Program-made: the position numbers and the translations under genes
The notes under the pieces: generated by a model
Told to the model about the DNA's origin: nothing
The model's input: the letters and a program-made list of their open reading frames with translations, nothing else
Database searches by the model: none
Source of the DNA: DAOMFB01 sp963801475
Lineage (GTDB): Bacteria; Acidobacteriota; Thermoanaerobaculia; UBA5066
Direction: 5' to 3'
NCBI GenBank assembly: GCA_963801475.1
Contig: CAWDEX010000001.1
Span: 2,170,001 to 2,234,000, forward strand
DNA length: 64,000 bases
Shown: one piece after another, positions 53,874 to 62,148 of the stretch
Layout: each line of letters opens with the position of its first letter
How positions within the stretch are numbered: position 1 is the stretch's first letter

Positions 53874-54476
53874 GTGATCACGCTCATCGTTCCCCTCCGC
53901 GGCGAGCCGCCCGAGGCACGGGAGGCGGCTCTCGGCCTCGCGGAGGAGGGGGTCGAGGTGCTCCTCGCCGAGGGCGAGGGGCCGCGAGGGGCGAGACTTT
54001 CGGCCGCGGCCGCGACGGCCCGCGGCGACGTCCTCCTCTTCCTTCACGCCGACACGAGGCTCCCGGCCGGCTGGAGGGCGCTCGTCGAGACGGCGGTGGC
54101 CCGCGGGGCGTCGAGCGGCGCGTTCCGCCTCGCCTTCGAGGGCGGCGGCGCGAGGATGGCCGTGGTCGCCTTCTGGGCGAACCTCCGGACGGCGCTGACG
54201 CGCGTCCCGTACGGCGACCAGGCGCCGTTCGTCCGGCGGGACGTCTACGAGAGGCTCGGCGGCCACCGCTCCTGGCCGCTTCTCGAGGACGTCGACCTCG
54301 CGGCCCGCCTGAAGAGGGCCGGCCGGGCCGTGATCCTCCGCCCGAAGGTGCGCACCTCGCCGCGCCGCTACCTCGAGAAGGGAATCGTGAGGACGCTCCT
54401 CCGAAACAAGTGGATCCTCCTCCGCTACCACCTCGGCGCGGAGCCGGAGGCCCTGGCGCGCCTCTACCGGGGCTAG
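53874..54476 (+). CDS. family 2 glycosyltransferase, short
   Basis: 200 aa from a GTG. GT-A features are LIVPLRGEPPEA, a DXD-like LLFLHADTRLPAGW and an acceptor-side LLEDVDLAARLKRAGR. It resembles the short TIGR04283-type glycosyltransferases. It has no transmembrane helix. The sugar donor and acceptor are unknown. It overlaps the convergent GNAT gene by 4 nt. Confidence 0.82.
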   Translation: MITLIVPLRGEPPEAREAALGLAEEGVEVLLAEGEGPRGARLSAAAATARGDVLLFLHADTRLPAGWRALVETAVARGASSGAFRLAFEGGGARMAVVAFWANLRTALTRVPYGDQAPFVRRDVYERLGGHRSWPLLEDVDLAARLKRAGRAVILRPKVRTSPRRYLEKGIVRTLLRNKWILLRYHLGAEPEALARLYRG

Positions 54477-54970
54477 CCCTTCGAGGGCGCCCGCTTCCCC
54501 GCGAATCCGACGATTGGCCCGAGCGTCTTCCGGTAGAGAAGCTCCGAATGCCCCGTGACGAGGTAGTCGGTCAGCTCCCCGACGAACGAGTAACCGAGCC
54601 TCTCGTAGAGCTTCCGGGCGCCCGGGTTGAAGGACGAGACGAAGAGGAAGACGTTCGGCGATTCCCGGAAGGCCCGCTCCTCCGCGTGCGCCACGAGGGC
54701 CGAGCCGACACCACGTCCCCGGAACGCCGGCGCCACGCAGACGGTCTGGATGTAGCCGGTCAAGGCGCCCTTCATGTTCAGGATCAGGAACCCGGCCAGC
54801 TCCGCGCCCGCGTAAGCGACGTACCGCTCCTTCGTCCCGTCGCGCATCTGCCGGAGCGACGTCTCGAAATCCCGCCTCAGAGTGAGGAACGGCTCCGAGG
54901 CGGCCATGATCCGCGCGCAGGCCTCCGCCTCGGCGTCGGTGGCGAGGAGGCGGAACGTGAGGTCGTTCAC
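54473..54970 (-). CDS. GNAT-family N-acetyltransferase
   Basis: 165 aa from GTG at 54970. The acetyl-CoA motif A is VCVAPAFRGRGVGSALVAHAEE, with later FNPGARKLYERLGYSFVGEL. The substrate is unknown. An ATG at 55090 overlaps the ribBA stop (TGATG) and reads in frame, but it would add 40 low-complexity residues covering a duplicated ribBA fragment. The shorter start fits the family better. Confidence 0.82.
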   Translation of the reverse strand: MNDLTFRLLATDAEAEACARIMAASEPFLTLRRDFETSLRQMRDGTKERYVAYAGAELAGFLILNMKGALTGYIQTVCVAPAFRGRGVGSALVAHAEERAFRESPNVFLFVSSFNPGARKLYERLGYSFVGELTDYLVTGHSELLYRKTLGPIVGFAGKRAPSKG

Positions 54971-54990
54971 CCGGCGGGTCCCGTCGCGCC

Positions 54991-55117
54991 TCAGACCAGC
55001 TTCAGCAGGTGTCCCGTCGCTCGCCGGGGGCTTGCCTCGTCGTCGGCCCCTCGGCCGCCGACCCCCCGGACCCCCCGGCCACTCGCTCATCAGACCAGCT
55101 TCAACAGGTGCCCCATC
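54991..55117 (-). repeat. imperfect duplication of the ribBA 3' end
   Basis: 28 bp at 54991-55018 match the last 28 bp of ribBA (55090-55117) at 25 positions. In the ribBA frame the copy still encodes GHLLKLV and a stop. Two of the three differences are synonymous. The copies are 99 bp apart. Confidence 0.7.
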
Positions 55118-56292
55118 TTCGCCTTCTTCGTCGCCAGGTAGTCGCGGGTCTTTTCCGTCGGCGGGATCTCGAGGGGGACGCGCTCGACGATCTCGAGGCC
55201 GTACCCGTCGATGGCGACGTACTTCGAGGGGTTGTTCGTCATCAGCTTCATCTTCTTGACGCCGAGATCGCGGAGGATCTGGCAGCCGATGCCGTAGTCG
55301 CGGACGTCGGGGGCGAAGCCGAGCTTCTCGTTCGCCGCCACCGTGTCGAGCCCCTGCTCCTGCAGCTCGTAGGCGCGGAGCTTGTTGAAGAGTCCGATCC
55401 CGCGCCCTTCCTGCAGGAGATAGAGGAGCACGCCCTTCCCCTCGGCCGCGATCAGCTCCAGGGCCTTCTCCAGCTGGGCGCCGCAGTCGCAGCGTCCCGA
55501 GCCGAAGACGTCGCCCGTCAGACAGGCGGAGTGGACGCGGACGAGCACCGGCTCGTCCTCCGTCCACTCCCCGCTCACGAGCGCGAGATGTTCCTCGTGC
55601 GTCAGGTCCGAGCGGTAGGCGACCGCCACGAAGTCGCCGAAGCGGGTCGGAAGATGCGGAGCGGCCACGCGCGTCACGAGCCGCTCCGTCTGCATCCGGT
55701 GCCGGATGAGGTCGGCCACCGAGACGATCGAAATGCCGTGCCGCTCGGAGAACCGGAGCAGGTCCGGGACGCGGGCCATCGTCCCGTCCTCGTTCATGAT
55801 CTCGCAGATGACGGCCGCCGGCGTCTGTCCGGCGATCCGTGCCAGGTCGACCGATGCCTCCGTCTGGCCCGCGCGCTTGAGCACGCCCCCCTTGCGCGCC
55901 CGGAGCGGAAACGTGTGTCCCGGACGGAGGAGGTCGTGGGGCTTCGTCCTCGGGTCGATGAGCGTCCGGACGGTGGCGGACCGGTCGGCGGCCGAGATGC
56001 CCGTCGTCGTCTTCCCGCGGGCCTCCACCGAGACCGTGAAGGCCGTCCCGTAGTTCGAGGTGTTCTGCTCCACCATGGGATGGAGGTCGAGCTCGTCGCA
56101 GCGTTCCTCGGTCAGCGACACGCAGACGAGGCCGCGCCCCTCCTTCGCCATGAAGTTGATCGCCTCGGGCGTGACGAAGTCGGCCGCGAGGCAGAGGTCC
56201 CCCTCGTTCTCCCGGTCCTCGTCGTCTACGATGATGACGAACTTCCCCCGGGCGAACTCGGCGGCGGCGGTGACGACGGAAACGAAACCCAC
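55090..56292 (-). CDS. ribBA: bifunctional DHBP synthase/GTP cyclohydrolase II
   Basis: 400 aa from a GTG with GGAAGGAG upstream. The RibB half (about 1-200) has VDDEDRENEGDLCLAA and GHTFPLRARKGGVLKRAGQTEA. The RibA half has the zinc-binding CLTGDVFGSGRCDCG, LLYLLQEGRGIGL and a C-terminal GLEIVERVPL. It supplies both branches of riboflavin synthesis. No RFN riboswitch fits in the 42-nt gap upstream; only a short GAGCGCG/CGCGCTC hairpin is there. Confidence 0.97.
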   Translation of the reverse strand: MGFVSVVTAAAEFARGKFVIIVDDEDRENEGDLCLAADFVTPEAINFMAKEGRGLVCVSLTEERCDELDLHPMVEQNTSNYGTAFTVSVEARGKTTTGISAADRSATVRTLIDPRTKPHDLLRPGHTFPLRARKGGVLKRAGQTEASVDLARIAGQTPAAVICEIMNEDGTMARVPDLLRFSERHGISIVSVADLIRHRMQTERLVTRVAAPHLPTRFGDFVAVAYRSDLTHEEHLALVSGEWTEDEPVLVRVHSACLTGDVFGSGRCDCGAQLEKALELIAAEGKGVLLYLLQEGRGIGLFNKLRAYELQEQGLDTVAANEKLGFAPDVRDYGIGCQILRDLGVKKMKLMTNNPSKYVAIDGYGLEIVERVPLEIPPTEKTRDYLATKKAKMGHLLKLV

Positions 56293-56334
56293 GGGTTCTC
56301 CTTCCCGGGGGAGCGCGGGCGCGCTCTCGGGGAC

Positions 56335-57705
56335 CTAATTGTACCGGGCCGGCGGCGCGCTGTCCGACCGCGCCGCCTCCGGCACGGACGGGCGGGCCGG
56401 GGGGGCGGACAGGACGGACCGCTTCCCCACCTCGCGAATGAGCGTCTTGACGAAGGCCTCGAACTGACCGGCGGCAGGAAGGAACGCCCGCGGAGTCCGC
56501 TCATGCGTGAACCCGGCGAGAAAGCGCTCCACGAGCGACCAGTCCTTGTACATCAGGTACCGCATCGAGCCGCGCCGGAAGGACTCCAGCTCGGTCACGA
56601 GAGCGAGGAGGCTTCTCTTGTCCGGCGCCGCCCGGAAGGCCTGCGTCGTCCGGACGAGCAGGGCGAGGTCGTCGCGGACTCGCTGGCTCTGCTCGCGCCG
56701 CGTCCGGTAGTCGGGAAAGAGGCTTCGTCCGTCCATCTCGGCCGAAAACGTCTCCGCCAGTCCGATGACCGACTGCTGGTAGAGGTCGCGGAGGAGCCCC
56801 GCGGCGTCCTCGAGCCGCGTCAGGACGAGGCCGGGGTCCTTCATCAGGGCCACGTCCACCAGCTCGACCTCCATCACCTTCCGGACCTCCTGCTCCTGGG
56901 CCGCGAGCACGCGCTCGAGGCCCACCTGCTCGGGCGACTCCGGGGGGAAACGCGGGACGAGGCGCTTCTTCACGAACTCGCAGACGCCGTCGCTCTCGCC
57001 GCGCAAGAGGCTGAAGACGAGGAGAGCCCGCTTCCGGGTCCCCGGCGAGCCGAGGGTGGTACGGACCATCTCCACGTACCGGAGCGCCTTGAAGAGCTGT
57101 ACCAGGAGGGCCGCGAGCGCCCCCTTCTGGGCCGGCTCGTGCAGGGTCGACAGGACGCGCTGGAGGGACTGCTTCGAGGTCGAGTCGAGCACCGGCCGGA
57201 GGTTCTCGTTGAAGAGGATGCCGAGGTTCGGGTCCTGCTTCAGCGTCCCGATGACGATCCGGCCGAGGGAGAGGTAGGTCTGGAGCGGCAGGAACGCGGC
57301 TTTCGACATCTCGTCGAGGATCTTCGAGAAGTCGTCCAGCTTCTCGACGACGAGCGCCAGCTCGGTCTCGGCGCCGCTCCGGCGCCGCGGGGCGGGCGCC
57401 CCGGGGGGAATTCGCCCCACCTGCGTGTCGAGGTAGAGGAGGAACGAGGCGAGGTCCTCCTTTCCTTCGCCGAGGAGATGCGTCGTCAGCATCGCCATGT
57501 GGTTGACGCCCGCGCGGATGACGCCGACCTCCTCGACGTAGTTCTTGAGGGAGGCATGCGACCGCTCGAAAGGCGAGAGCGGCAGACAGTCGACCGTGAA
57601 GAACCGCTCCATCCCCTTCAGCCACATCTCCATCTCGAACAGGTAGTCGTATTTCATCCTGTTCGAGAACAGGGCCGACGTCTCGAGGACCGTGAACCGA
57701 GGCAT
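56335..57705 (-). CDS. large helical protein of unknown function
   Basis: 456 aa from ATG at 57705 (an earlier ATG at 57717 overlaps the TAGAAT box). It is predicted to be almost entirely alpha-helical and soluble, with no signal peptide, transmembrane segment or catalytic motif that I recognise. Notable stretches are KYDYLFEMEMWLKGMERFF near the start and RGSMRYLMYKDWSLVERFLAGF near the C-terminus. The tail is Pro/Ala-rich. The helical repeat-like layout could suit a scaffold. It stands alone between ribBA and the divergent NHL gene. Confidence 0.7.
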   Translation of the reverse strand: MPRFTVLETSALFSNRMKYDYLFEMEMWLKGMERFFTVDCLPLSPFERSHASLKNYVEEVGVIRAGVNHMAMLTTHLLGEGKEDLASFLLYLDTQVGRIPPGAPAPRRRSGAETELALVVEKLDDFSKILDEMSKAAFLPLQTYLSLGRIVIGTLKQDPNLGILFNENLRPVLDSTSKQSLQRVLSTLHEPAQKGALAALLVQLFKALRYVEMVRTTLGSPGTRKRALLVFSLLRGESDGVCEFVKKRLVPRFPPESPEQVGLERVLAAQEQEVRKVMEVELVDVALMKDPGLVLTRLEDAAGLLRDLYQQSVIGLAETFSAEMDGRSLFPDYRTRREQSQRVRDDLALLVRTTQAFRAAPDKRSLLALVTELESFRRGSMRYLMYKDWSLVERFLAGFTHERTPRAFLPAAGQFEAFVKTLIREVGKRSVLSAPPARPSVPEAARSDSAPPARYN

Positions 57706-57715
57706 GAGTGCGCCC

Positions 57716-57721
57716 ATTCTA
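57716..57721 (-). promoter_or_regulatory. -10-like box of the 456-aa protein gene
   Basis: TAGAAT on the minus strand ends 10 nt before the ATG at 57705. No Shine-Dalgarno is present. In the opposite direction a TAAGAT (57791-57796) could serve the NHL gene. Confidence 0.45.
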
Positions 57722-57912
57722 GGCCCTCCGGCGGGGCTGGAGATTCATTCGCATCACGAGGGAGCCCGCCGGACGCCCGTCGGCCGGGCCTAAGATCCGG
57801 AGGGGAAGGGGACCGGATCGGGGACGTCGAGCGCACGGAGCGGCCCGTGAAGGAATCGTCGAGCGCCCCGTCCCGCGTTCCCGCCGCTTCGACAGGAGAA
57901 GGAGGGAGGGGA

Positions 57913-59331
57913 ATGCGGCCAGACTCGGGAACGAGAGCGAAAGGGCGTGTGAACGCGATCGCCCTCCTTCTCGGCCTGGGCCTTCTCCCGGCAGCCGCGA
58001 CCGCCCAGGTCGTCACCACGCTGGCGGGCTCGGGAGCCGTCGGGAGCGCGGACGGGACCGGAGCGGCGGCGTCGTTCAACTGGCCCTTCGGCGTGGCGGT
58101 GGACGGCAGCGGCAACGTCTACGTGGCGGACGCCGACAACAACCGGATCCGGATCGTCTCGGCGGCAGGGCTCGTATCGACGCTGGCGGGCTCCGGAGTG
58201 GTCGGAAGCGCCGACGGGCTGGGGCCGGTCGCGTCGTTCCGCAACCCGAGTGGCGTGACGGTGGACGGAGCGGGGAACGTCTACGTGGCGGACACCTGCA
58301 ACCACAAGATCCGGAAGATCTCGCCGGGCGGCCTCGTGACGACGTTCGCCGGTTCGGGCGTCGCCGGCAGCTCCGACGGGACGGGGACAGCGGCGTCGTT
58401 CGCCAACCCCGTCGGGCTGGCGACTGGCGGAAGCGGCAACCTCTACGTGGCGGACGCCAGCAACAACCGGATCCGGATGATCTCGCCGGCAGGGATCGTG
58501 ACGACGCTGGCTGGTTCCGGAGACCCGGGAAGCGCGGACGGCGCGGCCGCCGCGTCGTCTTTCTTTCGCCCGTACGGCGTGGCGGTGGACGCGACGGGAG
58601 TCGTCTACGTGGCGGACAACCTGAACCACAGGATCCGGAAGATCTCGCCGGTCGGGATCGTCACGACGCTAGCCGGTTCCGGAGAATCGGGAAGCGCGGA
58701 TGGAACGGCCGCGGCCGCGACCTTCTCCTACCCGTTGGGGGTGGCGGCGGACGCCGCCGGAAGCGTTTACGTGGCCGACTTCCAGAACAACAGGATCCGG
58801 AAGATCGCTTCCGGAGGGGCGGTCTCGACGCTGGCCGGTTCCGGGGCTCTCGGAAGCAAGGACGGGACCGGAGCGGCGGCGTCGTTCCGATGTCCGGGCG
58901 GCGTCGCGCTGGACGCGGCGGGAAACGTCTACGTGGGCGACTCCGGCAACAACAGGATCCGGAAGATCACGCCGCCGAAGGGGACGTGCACGCCGGACGC
59001 CTTGACGGCATGCCTGATCGGCGGGCGGTACCAGGTCACCAGCCACTGGCGAAACCAGCACGCCGACGGGCAGGTGAGCGCGCTCTCGGCGGCGCGCCTC
59101 ACCGACGCGACGGCGGCGTTCTGGCTCTCCGACGCGGACGCCTTCGAGTACCTGATCCGGATCAACACGGCCACGGACAACGGGCGCGCCTGGATCTCGA
59201 TCCCGACCTTCACGGACGTGGAGTTCTGGATCGCGGTGACGGACCTGACCTCGGGCCAGACCTTCGAGTACCACAGCCCGGCGGGAAACCGCACCCTCCT
59301 CTACGATCCGGGCTTCTTCGTCTATCCGTAG
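57913..59331 (+). CDS. secreted six-bladed NHL-repeat beta-propeller with C-terminal accessory domain
   Basis: 472 aa with GGAGGGAGGGGA just before the ATG. A signal peptide (about 1-32, ending AATAQ) is followed by six NHL repeats of exactly 54 residues (34-357). Each has the pattern LAGSG...G..DG...A.F..P.GVAVD..GNVYVAD..NNRIRKI. A C-terminal domain (about 360-472: CLIGGRYQVTSHWRNQ, FEYLIRIN, DVEFWIAVTDLTSGQTFEYH) resembles, from memory, a module common at the ends of acidobacterial secreted proteins. It is probably an extracellular binding protein or, by analogy with other NHL propellers, a lyase. Confidence 0.85.
   Translation: MRPDSGTRAKGRVNAIALLLGLGLLPAAATAQVVTTLAGSGAVGSADGTGAAASFNWPFGVAVDGSGNVYVADADNNRIRIVSAAGLVSTLAGSGVVGSADGLGPVASFRNPSGVTVDGAGNVYVADTCNHKIRKISPGGLVTTFAGSGVAGSSDGTGTAASFANPVGLATGGSGNLYVADASNNRIRMISPAGIVTTLAGSGDPGSADGAAAASSFFRPYGVAVDATGVVYVADNLNHRIRKISPVGIVTTLAGSGESGSADGTAAAATFSYPLGVAADAAGSVYVADFQNNRIRKIASGGAVSTLAGSGALGSKDGTGAAASFRCPGGVALDAAGNVYVGDSGNNRIRKITPPKGTCTPDALTACLIGGRYQVTSHWRNQHADGQVSALSAARLTDATAAFWLSDADAFEYLIRINTATDNGRAWISIPTFTDVEFWIAVTDLTSGQTFEYHSPAGNRTLLYDPGFFVYP
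58012..58983 (+). repeat. six tandem 162-bp NHL repeats
   Basis: Six units of 162 bp (54 codons) with no length variation encode the propeller blades. Nucleotide identity between units is high in segments such as ctggcgggctc and aacaggatccgg. Confidence 0.9.
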
Positions 59332-59337
59332 CGCCGG

Positions 59338-62148
59338 TCAGAACGCGTAGCCGACGCTGAAGTTGAAGACGCCGAGCGTCTCCTCGGGCTTCTTGTCGAG
59401 CTTCATGCCGTAGTCGAGGCGGATCGGGCCGACCGGCGTCATGAAGAAGAGGCCGACGCCCGCGCCGGGGCGAAGCTCGGCGAGGTTGACCTTCCGCCAG
59501 TCGTCCCACACGTTCCCGTCGTCGAAGAACAGGGCGACCCCGAGGCTCCCGGTCAGCCGCTGCCGCCATTCGACGTTGAAGAGCAGGAGCCCGTTGCCGC
59601 CGTAGCCGACGAGATCCGGGTTCACCGTCTGGCCCACGATGCCGAGCGCGTCCTGCCCGAAGGCGCGGTGCGTCGTCCGTCCGCCGGCGAAGAGGCGCTC
59701 GGGGATGGGGACCATCAGGTTCGGCTGGCAACCAGGGTTCTCCCCGATGATGTCGCAGGGTCCGAACGGCTGGATGACGCCGTAGCGGACGGCGACCGCC
59801 AGGACGGAGTTCGGCCGGAACGCGTGGTATCCGCTCGCCAGGAGCGACCCGCGGACGAAGTGCGCCGTGGCGGCAAAGAGGGGAAACGCGTACTTGAACT
59901 CCGCGGAGACGAGGAACCCCTTCGTCGGCGCGATGGGGTCGTCCCGGTCATCCCAGGAGACGGCCGGACCGATCGACGCGATGAGGTTCTGCTGGTTCTG
60001 CCGCTGGTCCGGACCGAGGCCCGGGTCCGATGAAGGCTGGACGATCTCGTACTGGATGCGGAACAGCGACTTGACCGTCTCGCTGAGCTTCTTCGACGTG
60101 TCGAAGTAGACGCCCCCTCGCTTGACCGAGTAGCCGGGCTGGTAGTCCTGCCCGGCGAAGACCTGGATCGCCAGCGGGAGCCCGATGTCCAGGAAGGACG
60201 GCTCCCGGAGGAAGACCCGGAAGCGGTTCTGCCGGCGCGAGAGGATGAGGTCACTCCCCGCGATGATGGCGCGCCCGAAGAGGTTGTTGTACGAAGCTCC
60301 GAGCGAGAGGCGCGGAGAAAACTTCGGCGAGCTCGACGAGGAGTAGTCGGCGCCGAAGCCGTAGAGGAGGCTCCAGGGCTTTCCCTCGGTCACCGTGACG
60401 AGGACGGTCCGCCGGCCCGTATCGGGGTCGGCCGGCAGGGTCTGTACGTCGGCCCGCGAGAAGACGCCGAGCACGGCGAGGCTCCGCTGCATTTCGAGCG
60501 TCTTCGTCAGGCTGAACGGCTGCCCTTCCAGGTTCCCGAGCTGGCGCTCGATGACGGAAAGACGGGTCTTCCGGAACCCGCGGACGATCGTCTTGCCGAA
60601 GAAGACCTGGTCCCCCTCGAAGATCGAAAAGGCGACGTCGGCGCCGGCCGCCGACGGGTCGGCGCCGGGGAGGAGCTTCGCTGCGGCGTCCACCCGGGCG
60701 TCCGGGAATCCCTTCTCCTGGTAGCGGCCGCCGAGCGTCGCCACGTCGGCGTTCAGCCCTTCTTCCGTGAACGGGTGGCCGGGCGTGGTGGAGAGGCCCG
60801 GGAGAAGTTCCACCTCCGTGAGCTTCGAGTTCCCGGCGAACGACCGCGAGGTCACCGTGTAGCGCGGCCCCTCGGTGACGTCGAAGGCCACGTCGAGCGT
60901 GAGGGGCCTGCGCCCGGGGGTCACCTCGGGCGCGGCGACCTTCGCGTCGCGAAAACCGCGGGCGAGGTAGACGCCGAGAATCGCGTCGGCGTCCGAGAGG
61001 AGGTTCGCCTCGACGAGGCGTCCGCGCGAGAAGAGGGACGGGGGGCCCGTCTCCACCGCGTCACGGACCGTCTGGCTCTTGACGGCTTTCGTCCCGTCCA
61101 CGGCGACGCGCCCGACGGCGTAGCGGTCTCCCTTGTCGATGACGAAGGAGACGATCTCCTCCTCCAGCTTCGTCTCGAAGGAGACCGCCACCTTCGCCTT
61201 CGAGTAGCCCTGTTCCTGGTAGGTCTGGAGGAGACGATCGCGGAAACTCAGGACCGTCTCCTCGTCCGGCGGCTCGAGCCGCCGCCACGGCGATTCGGCG
61301 TGCTTCTTGACGTCCGCGAGCGGAGCGCCGGTCACGTTAAGGACGACCCGCGGGCCGACGAAGACCTTGTACCGGGCCGTGGCCTTCCGCGTCTTCACGT
61401 CGTAGGCGACGGAGTCCCAGCGCACTTCGGCCCGGCCGTAGCCGCTCTGGCGGAGGTACGCCTCGTAGCGCTCGCTATCGCCCCGGGCCCGCGCTTCCTG
61501 GAAGACCTTTCCCGGCTTCTGCTTCGCCTGCTTGAGAAGCCGGCTGACCTCGACCGGTCCGAGGCCGCCCGGGAACTCGGGGGGCGCCGCCACGGCCACG
61601 GCGCCCGGCTCGATCTCGATTCGCAGATCGACGAAATTCTGCCCCGGGTCTCCCGTGACATCGAGGGCGACCTTCGCCTCGAACCGGCCCCACGCCTTCA
61701 GATGGCGCCGGATCGTCTCCTCCAGGGGCTCGGCGGCGTCGGGCGCCCAGAGATCGCCCGTGGAGTAGGCGATGGCGTCCCGCAGCCGTCCTTTCTCCGG
61801 GATCCCCTTGCCGACGATATCGAGCGTCCGGATCCGGGGAGCCGCCACGAAGCGGACGACTACGAACGCGCCGTCCGGACCCGGCGAGGCCTCGACGGAG
61901 AGGTCGAGGAAAAGGCGCGTCGCGAAGAGATCGCGTAGGGCGCGGCGGACGGCCGGGCGCGTCAGCGTCTGGCCGGGGCGAAGGTCCGTGAGCCGTCCCC
62001 AGGCGTCCGGCTGGGGCGTCGCGTCCCCCTCGAAGGCGAGCGCGGCGATCCGCCCCCCGAACAGCTCGTCCCCGCGCGAGGGGGCGGCGGAAGCCGGAAG
62101 GGCGAGGGCCATGGCGAGCGCGAGCAGGACGGCAAGGTGGCCTCTCAT
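59338..62148 (-). CDS. Omp85-family outer membrane protein, TamA/BamA-like
   Basis: 936 aa. A signal peptide (about 1-22) is followed by several POTRA domains (about 30-560), for example IRTLDIVGKGIPEKGRLRDAI, YAVGRVAVDGTKAVKSQTVRDAVETG and FFGKTIVRGFRKTRLSVIERQLGNLEG. A 16-stranded barrel has the R-G-F-type loop (PTKGFLVSAEF) and ends with the aromatic VGYAF signal. It inserts or assembles outer-membrane proteins. The length is closer to BamA, and the POTRA count seems above the three of TamA. Overlap with the upstream tamB gene argues for a TAM-like role. Confidence 0.9.
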   Translation of the reverse strand: MRGHLAVLLALAMALALPASAAPSRGDELFGGRIAALAFEGDATPQPDAWGRLTDLRPGQTLTRPAVRRALRDLFATRLFLDLSVEASPGPDGAFVVVRFVAAPRIRTLDIVGKGIPEKGRLRDAIAYSTGDLWAPDAAEPLEETIRRHLKAWGRFEAKVALDVTGDPGQNFVDLRIEIEPGAVAVAAPPEFPGGLGPVEVSRLLKQAKQKPGKVFQEARARGDSERYEAYLRQSGYGRAEVRWDSVAYDVKTRKATARYKVFVGPRVVLNVTGAPLADVKKHAESPWRRLEPPDEETVLSFRDRLLQTYQEQGYSKAKVAVSFETKLEEEIVSFVIDKGDRYAVGRVAVDGTKAVKSQTVRDAVETGPPSLFSRGRLVEANLLSDADAILGVYLARGFRDAKVAAPEVTPGRRPLTLDVAFDVTEGPRYTVTSRSFAGNSKLTEVELLPGLSTTPGHPFTEEGLNADVATLGGRYQEKGFPDARVDAAAKLLPGADPSAAGADVAFSIFEGDQVFFGKTIVRGFRKTRLSVIERQLGNLEGQPFSLTKTLEMQRSLAVLGVFSRADVQTLPADPDTGRRTVLVTVTEGKPWSLLYGFGADYSSSSSPKFSPRLSLGASYNNLFGRAIIAGSDLILSRRQNRFRVFLREPSFLDIGLPLAIQVFAGQDYQPGYSVKRGGVYFDTSKKLSETVKSLFRIQYEIVQPSSDPGLGPDQRQNQQNLIASIGPAVSWDDRDDPIAPTKGFLVSAEFKYAFPLFAATAHFVRGSLLASGYHAFRPNSVLAVAVRYGVIQPFGPCDIIGENPGCQPNLMVPIPERLFAGGRTTHRAFGQDALGIVGQTVNPDLVGYGGNGLLLFNVEWRQRLTGSLGVALFFDDGNVWDDWRKVNLAELRPGAGVGLFFMTPVGPIRLDYGMKLDKKPEETLGVFNFSVGYAF

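Noticed and set aside
54971..55090. Longer GNAT protein starting at ATG 55090 (TGATG with ribBA)
   Set aside because: It adds 40 Gly/Arg/Pro residues and translates through the duplicated ribBA fragment in another frame. GNAT homology begins right after the GTG at 54970. The longer form is not excluded.
56293..56334. FMN riboswitch before ribBA
   Set aside because: The gap is only 42 nt and holds a short hairpin and a Shine-Dalgarno; an RFN element needs well over 100 nt of conserved structure.
55009..57912. Large plus-strand extension upstream of the NHL gene
   Set aside because: It is antisense to ribBA and the 456-aa gene. The signal peptide and purine-rich Shine-Dalgarno fix the start at 57913.
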